Shown here piece after piece: positions 1 to 7,346 of a stretch of 64,000 bases of DNA. The notes beneath the pieces are model-generated. The model made no database searches and had not been told where the DNA came from. It saw only the letters and a list, made by a program, of their open reading frames with translations. The translations under genes were made by a program, and so were the position numbers. The number at the start of each line of letters is the position of its first letter. The first letter of the stretch is position 1. Source of the DNA: Corynebacterium lactis RW2-5 (GTDB lineage Bacteria; Actinomycetota; Actinomycetes; Mycobacteriales; Mycobacteriaceae); the NCBI RefSeq assembly GCF_001274895.1, contig NZ_CP006841.1, forward strand, positions 682,001 to 746,000, written 5' to 3'.

Positions 1-20
1 ACTGTTTCAACCGGTATAGA

Positions 21-39
21 TTACACGGTCGCCGTGTAA
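21..39 (-). terminator. Perfect hairpin downstream of the whiB1 homolog
   Basis: Eight-base arms TTACACGG and CCGTGTAA enclose a 3-base loop, about 24 bases past the WhiB stop codon on the minus strand. No clear T-tract follows, so it may be a weak terminator or an operator-like palindrome. Confidence 0.45.
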
Positions 40-62
40 CCCCTTTAATCAGAGTGATTCTT

Positions 63-326
63 TTAGACGGTGGCGCGGGTGCGACGTGCGCGTCCGCGGT
101 TGCGACGGCGCTTGAGCGCGCGACGCTCGTCCTCGCTCATGCCACCCCAGACGCCGGCATCCTGGCCGGTCTCGAGTGCCCAAGCGAGGCACTGGGAGGT
201 AACGGTGCAACGGTTGCAGACGACCTTTGCCTTTGCAATCTGTGCCAGAGCCGGGCCGGAGTTTCCGACCGGGAAGAAAAGTTCCGGATCCTCTTCGCGG
301 CATACGGCCTTGTGACGCCAATCCAT
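63..326 (-). CDS. whiB1: WhiB family iron-sulfur regulator (WhiB1/WhcE type)
   Basis: The 87-residue protein is a WhiB-like transcription factor expected to bind a 4Fe-4S cluster and act with the primary sigma factor. Cluster ligands are visible at Cys9, Cys37, Cys40 and Cys46 (CxxC plus CxxxxxC), followed by the WhiB turn GVWGG (58-62) and a basic C-terminal tail rich in Arg/Lys for DNA contact. The N-terminal MDWRHKAVC matches the WhiB1 subgroup as I remember it. In corynebacteria that gene is called whcE and lies near sigH, which would be just outside this window. The ATG is preceded by a good AGGAGA ribosome site. Family assignment is secure; the WhcE name is from recalled synteny. Confidence 0.95.
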   Translation of the reverse strand: MDWRHKAVCREEDPELFFPVGNSGPALAQIAKAKVVCNRCTVTSQCLAWALETGQDAGVWGGMSEDERRALKRRRNRGRARRTRATV

Positions 327-630
327 GACAATCTCCTAGTAAAAGTTACTGGCCCGGGTGTGGGCGAAATAGTTCGTGCGGGCGAGAAAAGCAGGAATGG
401 ATTTCGGCAACTACTGCGAAATCGGGGGTTCATTGCCTGAATTTCTCTGGCTTTTAGGCTTCTAAAACGAGGTGAAGTCCGGTGATTATCCGCATGCGGG
501 ATAACGGCCGGCTATCGAAATAAGGGCCTAAAAATGCAGGACTGGCTCAAGGTACTTAAGTAGTAGGTCTTTTGCCTGTCCCGCTGACGAGTACATGATT
601 ACATGTGATTGCAGTTTCGTAAAGAGGAAA
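327..630. other. Upstream region of whiB1, no gene seen
   Basis: This region should hold the leftward promoter of the WhiB gene and the rightward promoter of the small ORF at 631. A perfect inverted repeat ACATG-ATTA-CATGT sits at 593-606 and contains a TACATG hexamer, which could be a -10 element or an operator. The antisense frames over the WhiB gene do not look coding. Confidence 0.4.
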
Positions 631-711
631 ATGAATAAAAGTGCTAAAGCTCACAAGAAAGTGAAGTTTAGGTTAAAAAGCCAGGTCAAGAGTAGCCGCT
701 TGTGGGGGTAA
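631..711 (+). CDS. Putative 26-residue highly basic small protein
   Basis: An ATG at 631 is preceded by AGAGGAAA, a good ribosome site at close spacing. It opens 26 codons ending in TAA at 709-711. The product begins MNKSAKAHKKVKFRLK and ends SRLWG, with nine Lys/Arg residues and no acidic residue. That composition resembles the tiny basic ribosome-associated proteins of actinobacteria (bS22 and bL37 style), but I do not recognise the sequence and assign no function. Two hairpins follow at 715-770, consistent with a short independent transcript between the divergent WhiB promoter and the 3' end of the lipid kinase gene. The local sequence is more AT-rich than its surroundings. Confidence 0.5.
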   Translation: MNKSAKAHKKVKFRLKSQVKSSRLWG

Positions 712-737
712 TTGGCCGTTTTGGTTAAAGCGGCCGT

Positions 738-769
738 GGAGGTGTATGTGGCCCTGGCCAAGTACCTCC
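738..769. terminator. Hairpin between the small basic ORF and the lipid kinase
   Basis: GGAGGT and ACCTCC arms, with inner GGCC/GGCC pairing, lie directly after the lipid kinase stop (minus strand) and after the 26-codon ORF (plus strand). A second smaller hairpin (GGCCG/CGGCC, 714-735) is adjacent. It probably serves as a bidirectional terminator between convergent transcripts. Confidence 0.5.
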
Positions 770-770
770 C

Positions 771-1871
771 CTAGGACTGCCGGGACCTTCTCCGGAGCCT
801 GTCTATCACGCGCTTGCCGAGCATATTCAAAAGGCGTTCTTCCACCGGGCGGGACGCCACGGTTTTGGTGAAACGCGAGGCAGTGTAGTCGTCGGCAAGC
901 GCGGCGACATTGATTCCCCGTTTCTTGACCCTGATGAGAAGCTCGGTGCGTTCGTCGATGTACTCGCCGTCGAGCTGGAACTTCAGCGGGCGGCTGGTTT
1001 CCAAATGAACTTCCTGCGCGTCGTCCGCGCGGATCTCTCGCTCCGGCACTCGGAAGGTATCTCGCAGCCCCGTGAGAGCCCCGGCCAGATTCGCCGCGGT
1101 GACCAGGCCCGCAATCCCTTGAAGGGAAGTGACTCCGTAGAACCCCAGGCCGCAGTGGACAGACATCTTCGGGTTGGTCACCACAGGAAGATCGCCGAGG
1201 AAGGTCCAGGGATTCGCGTTGGAGACAATAGCGATTGGGATGTCGCGGCCCAGTTCGCGGCCGTCGACTGTTGCGCTAATTCGAGGTGGGTTGGACTGGA
1301 TGCCGCGCCAGGCTCGGTAGACCTCCGGCAGGTATCGGAAGTAGGAAGCTCGCGTTCCTCCGCTGCGAAGTCCGTCCATTGTGGCGATTACCTCAGCGTC
1401 GATGCCGACGCCGGCGTTGACTACGAAACAGCGGTCCGCCGCGTGACCGATGCTGATGGAGCTGCGTATACCGCGGCTAATAAGTCCCGCCACGTACCAG
1501 GCGGCGTCGACGGGGTTGCGCGGAATGCCCAGCGAACCCGCGAGAACGTTGGCACTGCCCGTCGGGACGATGGCGAGTGTGGGCAAATCATCTGCCGCGG
1601 GCGCAGAAAACGGGTCCGATCCGAGCATTCCGTTTACGGTCTCGTTGACAGTACCATCGCCGCCGAGACAGATGACGTAGTCAAAATCCTTCGCAGTCAG
1701 GCCTGTGACGATGTCTGTAGCGTGGCCCTTGTATGCCGTCAAGACGGACTTGATGATCAGCGATTCGACAGAGCGAAGTGCGGTCACGATGTCTTTCATC
1801 GCGGCCGGGGTGTTCGTCGTCGAGTTTGGGTTAGAAATAAGCAGCGCACGCACACGCCAAGGGTAATGCAT
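771..1871 (-). CDS. Diacylglycerol/sphingosine kinase-like lipid kinase
   Basis: The 366-residue protein belongs to the DAGK catalytic family (YegS/DgkB group), which phosphorylates lipid alcohols such as diacylglycerol using ATP. The nucleotide-binding GGDGTVNE lies at residues 70-77 after an N-terminal beta strand ending in SNPNS. The second loop reads PTGSANVLA (103-111), and the C-terminal lobe has the family's LDGEYI near residue 312. Length fits the longer actinobacterial members. It is transcribed away from the 1904 gene across a 32-base divergent spacer, so both promoters overlap there. The ATG at 1871 may be leaderless; an internal Met at 25 would remove part of the first strand and is less likely. 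Substrate is not determinable from sequence. Confidence 0.88.
   Translation of the reverse strand: MHYPWRVRALLISNPNSTTNTPAAMKDIVTALRSVESLIIKSVLTAYKGHATDIVTGLTAKDFDYVICLGGDGTVNETVNGMLGSDPFSAPAADDLPTLAIVPTGSANVLAGSLGIPRNPVDAAWYVAGLISRGIRSSISIGHAADRCFVVNAGVGIDAEVIATMDGLRSGGTRASYFRYLPEVYRAWRGIQSNPPRISATVDGRELGRDIPIAIVSNANPWTFLGDLPVVTNPKMSVHCGLGFYGVTSLQGIAGLVTAANLAGALTGLRDTFRVPEREIRADDAQEVHLETSRPLKFQLDGEYIDERTELLIRVKKRGINVAALADDYTASRFTKTVASRPVEERLLNMLGKRVIDRLRRRSRQS
890..900 (+). repeat. Dispersed word CGTCGGCAAGC, copy 1
   Basis: Exact copy inside the lipid kinase gene, followed by G. On the coding strand it encodes Leu-Ala-Asp as CTT GCC GAC. See the finding on the dispersed 11-mer. Confidence 0.9.
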
Positions 1872-1903
1872 GGACAGGTGTGCGCGTGGCTAACATGTAA
1901 GCC

Positions 1904-2356
1904 GTGACTTCCTCGCGAAATTTTTCATCTCGTTCCGCTTCGGAATCTCAGCAGCAGGCGGGCTCCGTGGGTATCGCGGCGCCGAAATCGGTGCTGGCCG
2001 GGGCATGGATTGGAATCGCAGAATGCGTTCTGGGGCTGGGCTACGGGGTGTTCCTCGTCGTCCGTGACCTTATGGGGTACCGAGACCAGGCTGCGGTCAT
2101 CTCGGGCTGGGGCACTGCTCTGTGGTTTTTTCTGATCTTTGGCGCGGTTATGGCCGGCGCGGTAATGCTGCTGCGCGGGGCCCGCTGGGGGCGAGGTCCG
2201 ATTATCATGCTGAACCTCTGCCTGGCCGGCGTTTCGTACTACATGTTCACCTCGGGGGCGCTGAGCCTGGCAATCCCGACTGCCCTATGCGCCATCGCCG
2301 CGCTATTCTGCATGTTTAACCCCAAGGCCGTCGACTGGGCGGCAAGGTCGATGTAG
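1904..2356 (+). CDS. Small four-helix integral membrane protein, unknown function
   Basis: The 150-residue product has a polar Ser/Gln-rich N-terminus (1-28) followed by four probable transmembrane helices near residues 30-53, 70-91, 97-115 and 118-138. Only short loops separate them, and the C-terminal tail is short. I do not recognise a named family. Start is the GTG at 1904, with TAACAT seven bases upstream as a probable -10 element, so the mRNA is likely leaderless. It is divergent from the lipid kinase gene and ends six bases before the 3' end of the convergent propeller-protein gene. No catalytic motif is visible. Confidence 0.7.
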   Translation: MTSSRNFSSRSASESQQQAGSVGIAAPKSVLAGAWIGIAECVLGLGYGVFLVVRDLMGYRDQAAVISGWGTALWFFLIFGAVMAGAVMLLRGARWGRGPIIMLNLCLAGVSYYMFTSGALSLAIPTALCAIAALFCMFNPKAVDWAARSM

Positions 2357-2362
2357 CTGCCG

Positions 2363-3739
2363 CTAGGCGATAATCCGCAGCGCACTGACATTTTTACCAC
2401 GCTGCACAACGAGCGTGTCTCCGATTACAGCAAGGGCAGTGGGGCCCTGTTCGCTTGCCGACGGTCCGTCGGTCCCACCCGCTTGCAGTTCGGCAGGCAG
2501 CGGCAGTGTACCGATGACTCTCAGCGCGTCTCCGTCAATCACTGCGATACCGTTTGAGACGGGCATGAGGATGTGCTTGCCCCAGGGGGCGGGGGTTCCG
2601 GTGGCCTCCGGGAAAACGAAAGCCTGATCGAGCTCGTTCGGGTTGAATCCGATGAGTCCCGCCGCAGAAAACCACGTCATGTGGTGGGGGAGGTCCGCGG
2701 TGTAGGGGGTCCGAGGTAGCTGGGTGTCGTCCTGCGCTGGCAAGACGGGTTTTGCCTCGGGTGAGTTCGCAGGCAGGGGGGTACTGCTCAGGAGCGTTCC
2801 GTCGCTACGGTAGGAAAGGATCTCGGTGCCTCTGACGACGGCTGCCGTATCCTGGCCGACCGCAGCTAACCGCATCCCCGGGACGGTTCTGCCCAATTCG
2901 ATATCGGCGGCAACTTCAGGTTTCCGCGATTCCTCCGGCTTGGAGTCCTGCAGTACGAGGCGAGCCTGCCCGCTACAATCGTTGAGCACCGCCAGGAATT
3001 CCACACGGGTGAGTGCGCTGATAATGGAGCATTCCGGGTGAGGTTGCAATTTAGGTTCAGCGGCCGCGGGGATGTCTCCATACTCGACCACCCGAACCAG
3101 GTCATTGCGCCAAAGCTCCAGGAATCGTTCGCTGTAGATACCTGCGTATGTATTGGACCGAATTGTCGCAGGCTGGTCGGGGGCGACGGAGCGGCGGGTA
3201 GCAACGTACTCGCCGGTGGCCGGCTGCAGGGACACCGTTTCACCGCATCCCGCGGGCCCCTTGAACGTTGCGAAAATCAAACCGTCGCTGGACGAAAGTG
3301 CGCACAGGTCAATGTCGCGCCTATAGTGCCAGCGTTCCTCGCCGGTCTGGACATCCAATGCGCGCAGCCCTTGGCTTTCGGGGATGACAATCAAATCCTC
3401 AATGGCAATCGGTGCCTGGGCTACAGCGTCAGACTTCGTCGCCAAATCCGCCTTGGTCGACCATTGCGGAGCCAGGCTCACGGGCATCGACGCGGGGTCG
3501 TTTGCTGCAGGGGCCTGCACTCTCGCGGCCGCTGCGGCTGTTGCGCCGGGAACTTGGGTGCGGTCGACTCCCCGCACAGGGGCGGTCCACCATGTCCAGC
3601 CGGAAACTAATGCGACCGCAGCAACAATCGAGGCCGACGCGACACGATTGCGTCGGAGTCGGCGGTCTCGATGTTTGGGCGCAGGAGAACATGCATGCCC
3701 AGGTAATTGCCTTGAAGGTTGCGTTGCTCTTTTCGGCAC
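2363..3739 (-). CDS. Membrane-anchored PQQ-like beta-propeller protein, unknown function
   Basis: The 458-residue protein has a basic cytoplasmic N-terminus (1-34), one signal-anchor helix (about 37-53) and a long exported domain. Repeated strand patterns such as GLRALDVQTGEERWHYRR look like quinoprotein/WD-like propeller blades. Two Cys pairs in the exported part could form disulfides. The Ala/Pro-rich stretch at 65-90 is a likely flexible stalk. Start is a GTG twelve bases after the stop of the upstream DEAD-box helicase gene, so the two are probably cotranscribed. No dehydrogenase active site is visible, so a structural or sensor role is more plausible than PQQ-dependent catalysis. Function unknown. 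Confidence 0.75.
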   Translation of the reverse strand: MPKRATQPSRQLPGHACSPAPKHRDRRLRRNRVASASIVAAVALVSGWTWWTAPVRGVDRTQVPGATAAAAARVQAPAANDPASMPVSLAPQWSTKADLATKSDAVAQAPIAIEDLIVIPESQGLRALDVQTGEERWHYRRDIDLCALSSSDGLIFATFKGPAGCGETVSLQPATGEYVATRRSVAPDQPATIRSNTYAGIYSERFLELWRNDLVRVVEYGDIPAAAEPKLQPHPECSIISALTRVEFLAVLNDCSGQARLVLQDSKPEESRKPEVAADIELGRTVPGMRLAAVGQDTAAVVRGTEILSYRSDGTLLSSTPLPANSPEAKPVLPAQDDTQLPRTPYTADLPHHMTWFSAAGLIGFNPNELDQAFVFPEATGTPAPWGKHILMPVSNGIAVIDGDALRVIGTLPLPAELQAGGTDGPSASEQGPTALAVIGDTLVVQRGKNVSALRIIA

Positions 3740-3751
3740 TGTTAAAGACGC

Positions 3752-5107
3752 CTAACGGCGTCGCCTCCTATCCCCGTGGCGAGGCCTGCGGCCGTCTCCG
3801 CCGTCGCGGGCACCGCGGGCACTTCGGTTACGACGGTCACCCCTGCCGTCGCGGCCTCGCGGTGGACGGGCTCCGAGGACCGGACGGGAAGGCCCTACCT
3901 TTTCTTCGACTCCCTCGGGGATGTCCAGGGCTTCGGCCAGCTCGGGTGAGTTAGAAAACCAAGTGGGGATTTCCGCCATGTCCAGATTCAGCGAGTCAGA
4001 AATCATCTTCCACTTCTGCAGCTCGTCCCAGCCCACAAGGGTGATCGCGACACCGCTGTGTCCGGCGCGGCCAGTGCGGCCGATGCGGTGGACGTAAGTC
4101 ATTTCGTCGTCCGGAACCTGGTGGTTAATAACGTGCGTTACATCATCGATATCGATGCCGCGCGCTGCGACATCGGTGGCTACTAGAACATCGACGTCGC
4201 CGGTGCGGAACGCGGTGAGGGAGCGCTCTCGAGCGGGTTGGCCCATGTCTCCGTGGACCGCGGTGACCAGGAATCCACGTTCTCCCAGTTGCTCTGCGAC
4301 GGAAGCTGCTCCGCGTTTGGTGCGGGCGAAGATAATGGTGCGACCGCGCCCCTTAGCCTGCAGGATGTGGGCAATAACCGAGACCTTATCCATCTGGTGA
4401 GACTGGAATACGACCTGCTTCGTTGTCTCGTGGACAGTAGCTTCTTCCTCGCCAGACTCCGCGCGGATGTGTACCGGCCGCTGCATGAAAGTGCGTGCCA
4501 GGGTTAGAATCGGCCCCGGCATCGTGGCGGAAAAGAGCATTGTTTGGCGTTCCTGAGGTACCGCAGCGAGGATTTTCTCGATATCCGGGAGGAAGCCGAG
4601 ATCTAGCATCTCGTCGGCCTCGTCGAGAACCAGAACTGCAACGCCCGATAGCTCGAGGCTGCCGCGCTGATAAAGGTCAATCAGGCGCCCCGGTGTGCCG
4701 ACGATAATGTCGACACCGGATTCGAGCTGTTCAATCTGCTCATCGTAGGGGCGCCCGCCATAAATGGTGCAGATGCGAAGGTTCGTGGATGCCGCGGCGT
4801 GGTGAAGATCCTCGCCGACCTGGACGCACAGTTCGCGCGTGGGGACAATAATCAGACCGCGCGCGGTGCCGTCCGGTTCTGGAATTCGAGCATCGTCAAA
4901 AACGCGGTCGATTAGGGGGACTCCGAATCCCAAGGTTTTACCCATGCCGGTTCTGGCCTGGCCGATGATATCGGTGCCGTCGAGCGCCAGGGGCAGTGTC
5001 AGCTCCTGGATAGCAAAAGTGCGGGTGATGCCCTGGCCCTCCAGCGCATCGCAAATCTCGGCTGCGACTCCCAGTTCGACGAATGTCGGGGACGGGGACA
5101 CTGCCAC
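3752..5107 (-). CDS. DEAD-box ATP-dependent RNA helicase (RhlE-like)
   Basis: The 451-residue protein carries the full DEAD-box motif set: Q motif around residues 25-35, Walker A ARTGMGKT (51-58), PTREL (89-93), TPGR (138-141), DEAD (162-165), SAT (193-195) and HRIGRTGR near 345. A low-complexity Arg/Gly tail (about 410-451) is typical of RNA-binding extensions in this family. It should remodel RNA duplexes in ribosome assembly or mRNA decay. In Mycobacterium tuberculosis an rhlE gene lies in the same conserved neighbourhood as whiB1 and the DUF3107 gene, by recall. Probable operon with the downstream propeller-protein gene. Confidence 0.93.
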   Translation of the reverse strand: MAVSPSPTFVELGVAAEICDALEGQGITRTFAIQELTLPLALDGTDIIGQARTGMGKTLGFGVPLIDRVFDDARIPEPDGTARGLIIVPTRELCVQVGEDLHHAAASTNLRICTIYGGRPYDEQIEQLESGVDIIVGTPGRLIDLYQRGSLELSGVAVLVLDEADEMLDLGFLPDIEKILAAVPQERQTMLFSATMPGPILTLARTFMQRPVHIRAESGEEEATVHETTKQVVFQSHQMDKVSVIAHILQAKGRGRTIIFARTKRGAASVAEQLGERGFLVTAVHGDMGQPARERSLTAFRTGDVDVLVATDVAARGIDIDDVTHVINHQVPDDEMTYVHRIGRTGRAGHSGVAITLVGWDELQKWKMISDSLNLDMAEIPTWFSNSPELAEALDIPEGVEEKVGPSRPVLGARPPRGRDGRGDRRNRSARGARDGGDGRRPRHGDRRRRR

Positions 5108-5192
5108 GGCGACTCCTTATATTCAGGAAAACAATCGATTTATCAGTTCAGGGTTAATCCTAGCTTCTTTGAGAATGGTTATGATGTCACCT

Positions 5193-5417
5193 ATGGATAT
5201 CACTATTGGATTCGTAGCCAACACTCGCGAGCTCAGCATTGAAAACGTCTCCGGTGGGGAAGAGAAGAAGGCAGACATTGTCGCCAAGCTGCAAGCCGGT
5301 GAGGGGGTTATCGAGCTGACGGATGGCTCCGGTCAGACCTATCTCGTGCAGGCCGAAAAGGTCGCTTACGTCCGCACCGGTAGCGTGTCCGACCGGAAGG
5401 TCGGCTTCTTCGCCTAA
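5193..5417 (+). CDS. DUF3107 family small conserved protein
   Basis: The 74-residue product, beginning MDITIGFVANTREL, matches the actinobacterial DUF3107 family (TB9.4-like), which has no established function. I chose the ATG at 5193 because homologs begin just before the IxIG strand. In-frame ATGs at 5181 and 5184 are alternatives. The stop overlaps the next start as TAATG, implying translational coupling to the DUF3152 gene. It is divergent from the DEAD-box helicase gene, with an 85-base shared upstream region. Confidence 0.85.
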   Translation: MDITIGFVANTRELSIENVSGGEEKKADIVAKLQAGEGVIELTDGSGQTYLVQAEKVAYVRTGSVSDRKVGFFA

Positions 5418-6331
5418 TGCAGCAGGAACCGTTTCTCGTTCACATCGCTAGGCAGTGGGGATGGCGCGCCTACGCCATCCCCGTTCTTGTCGTGCTTACG
5501 GCCGTCATTCTGTTCGATATCTTTGCCCCATCTCAGGGATCGACGCAGGGGCAGGCCACCATGGAGTCGTCGGCAAGCGAGGAGAGAAGCGGTGAGCCGG
5601 GGCCTATCCCGGCTGAGAAGTACAACTCCAGTTTTGAGGTGGGGGATCTGCCGCCGGGCCCTCCGTTTGCGGAGAAGTCCTCGGGGGAGTTTAAGGAAGT
5701 TTCGCTGCCCCAGCCAAAGGTGGGGAAGGGCTCCGAGAAGCCGGTGGCCTACGCCGTTGAGGTGGAAAGCACAGTGGATGCGACTCTCAGTGGCGGTGGT
5801 GATGCCTTCGCTGCGACTGTAAACGCAATCTTCGCCGATCCGCGAGGTTGGACTGCTGATGAGCGCTACTCCTTCGAAGCCGTGAAAAAGGACCGTAAAC
5901 CCACCATGCTGATTCAGCTTGTGGCGACCGAGACCGCGCATCAGATTTGCGGAAATACCCTCGGGATGGAGACGTCCTGCTTTATCTCTGGCCAGTCGGA
6001 TGGGGAGCCCGGCCGCGTCATCGTGAACAATGCGCGATGGTCGCGAGGGACTATTGCTTTCCAAGGTGACCTGGGACTCTACCGCCAGTACCTTGTGAAT
6101 CACGAGGTCGGTCACGGTCTGGGGTATGCCTCGCACGAGCCGTGTGCGGTTGATGGCGCAATGGCGCCAATCATGATGCAGCAGACGCTCAGCCTGTCTA
6201 ATGATGAGCTGCATCGCATTGACCCCAACGAGGTCTATGCTCCAGACGGCAAGAAGTGCGCTCCAAATGGATGGCCGTACCCGATGGGGCCGCAGGATAA
6301 GCAGGCGGCACCGACTCAGGAAGCGAGGTAG
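5417..6331 (+). CDS. DUF3152 secreted zincin-like protein
   Basis: The 304-residue protein has one N-terminal signal-anchor helix (about 18-36), a low-complexity acidic/Pro linker (40-105) and a C-terminal DUF3152 domain. The motif HEVGHGLGYASHEPC (about 229-243) has the HExGHxLGxxH arrangement of a metzincin-type zinc site, so an exported metallopeptidase is possible, though none of this family is characterised to my knowledge. Cys residues near 178, 187 and 243 could form disulfides in the exported domain. It overlaps the DUF3107 stop by one base and is followed eight bases later by the TIGR02569 gene, so all three probably form an operon. It contains one copy of the dispersed 11-mer in the linker. 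Confidence 0.85.
   Translation: MQQEPFLVHIARQWGWRAYAIPVLVVLTAVILFDIFAPSQGSTQGQATMESSASEERSGEPGPIPAEKYNSSFEVGDLPPGPPFAEKSSGEFKEVSLPQPKVGKGSEKPVAYAVEVESTVDATLSGGGDAFAATVNAIFADPRGWTADERYSFEAVKKDRKPTMLIQLVATETAHQICGNTLGMETSCFISGQSDGEPGRVIVNNARWSRGTIAFQGDLGLYRQYLVNHEVGHGLGYASHEPCAVDGAMAPIMMQQTLSLSNDELHRIDPNEVYAPDGKKCAPNGWPYPMGPQDKQAAPTQEAR
5568..5578 (+). repeat. Dispersed word CGTCGGCAAGC, copy 2
   Basis: Exact copy in the low-complexity linker of the DUF3152 protein, followed by G. It encodes Ser-Ser-Ala-Ser, a frame different from the Leu-Ala-Asp copies. Confidence 0.9.
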
Positions 6332-6339
6332 CCGAACTC

Positions 6340-7197
6340 ATGCCGGCAGACTTGAAGACCCCTCCGCAGCATGTCCTTGACGCCTTCGGGGCGAAGGGCG
6401 AACCTACGCGAGCGGGTCGTGCCTGGGATAACGGGTGGGTGTACGGCTCAATCGTCTTGTCTCCCGTGCACAATCCGGCACAGGCGCTGTGGTCAGCGAA
6501 GTTACGTGATGCCGCGGACATTGACGGCGTGCGGGTTGCCAGCTCAGTACGAACCTCAGATGGTCGCCAGATACTCGCAGGTTGGCAGGCGCGTCATTTC
6601 GTAGGTGGGGAGCTAGTCCCGCGTGCGGACGAAACCATTGTCGCCGCGGCTCGTATCGAGGAATCGCTGGCGGGAATTTCCCGGCCCCAGTTCCTCGTCG
6701 ATCGGAAGCCGGACTTATTCGTGACCTGTGATCGCGCTTCCTGGGCAGCAGATCCTATCGAGCTACTCGAGCAGGTTCTAGACCCAAACAGTATCCCGCG
6801 CTCCGATTGCGCCGAGGCCCTGACTACCGCCGGCGATTTGCTCGCGCACCGCGACGAGCTTGTCGTCCCCGCAGAGTATGTGCAGATCTGCCACGCAGAT
6901 GTTGTGGGCACCCTGCTTTACGACGGCTCCACGGCGCCGATTCTCACGGATATCGTGCCGGCATGGCATGTCCGTGGGTGGACCGCCGCGCTTACGGCAG
7001 TCGATAGCTTGTCGATGATGGGTGCAGACGAAGAATTGCTTCGTCGCTTCGACCATCTGCCTGATTTTGGGCCTCTCTTGGTGCGTGCGGCTTGTTACCG
7101 ACTCTTTGTCCATGCAGTGCACCCCGAGTCGCAGCCGGGTGCATACCGAGGTTTGGCCCGAGCGGCCTCTCTGGTTCGCGCATTCGTCGGAGGCTAG
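6340..7197 (+). CDS. TIGR02569 family actinobacterial conserved protein
   Basis: The 285-residue soluble protein matches the TIGR02569 family as I remember it (N-terminal PPxHVLxAFG, then GxxWDNGWV, and a central LADRKPDLFV-like stretch, here FLVDRKPDLFV). Members are restricted to Actinobacteria, and parts of the fold resemble aminoglycoside-phosphotransferase kinases, but no complete catalytic set is obvious here. It is the third gene of the DUF3107-DUF3152 operon and lies immediately upstream of adnA, as in mycobacteria. That conserved position suggests, without proving, a link to the helicase-nuclease genes. Start ATG at 6340 is eight bases after the previous stop. Confidence 0.8.
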   Translation: MPADLKTPPQHVLDAFGAKGEPTRAGRAWDNGWVYGSIVLSPVHNPAQALWSAKLRDAADIDGVRVASSVRTSDGRQILAGWQARHFVGGELVPRADETIVAAARIEESLAGISRPQFLVDRKPDLFVTCDRASWAADPIELLEQVLDPNSIPRSDCAEALTTAGDLLAHRDELVVPAEYVQICHADVVGTLLYDGSTAPILTDIVPAWHVRGWTAALTAVDSLSMMGADEELLRRFDHLPDFGPLLVRAACYRLFVHAVHPESQPGAYRGLARAASLVRAFVGG

Positions 7198-7246
7198 TGG
7201 CGGGCGGGGGCTAGGCGGCGTCTTTTTCAGTGTTGACTCTTTCGCA

Positions 7247-7255
7247 GGGGGGGGG
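7247..7255 (+). repeat. Nine-base poly-G tract upstream of adnA
   Basis: A run of nine G lies about 90 bases before the preferred adnA start. It would fall inside the coding region only if the GTG at 7230 were the real start. Such tracts can slip during replication. Confidence 0.6.
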
Positions 7256-7346
7256 CAACCTCTCCCGCGGGGTTTTTCCTGGCTATCGGCCTACTCTCGC
7301 TCATATTCGAACAAAAGTGCGATACCTGTCCGCAAGTTGTGTCACA

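Noticed and set aside
54..440. A 128-codon plus-strand frame over the WhiB gene
   Set aside because: Antisense shadow; the WhiB protein with its four cysteines is unambiguous on the minus strand.
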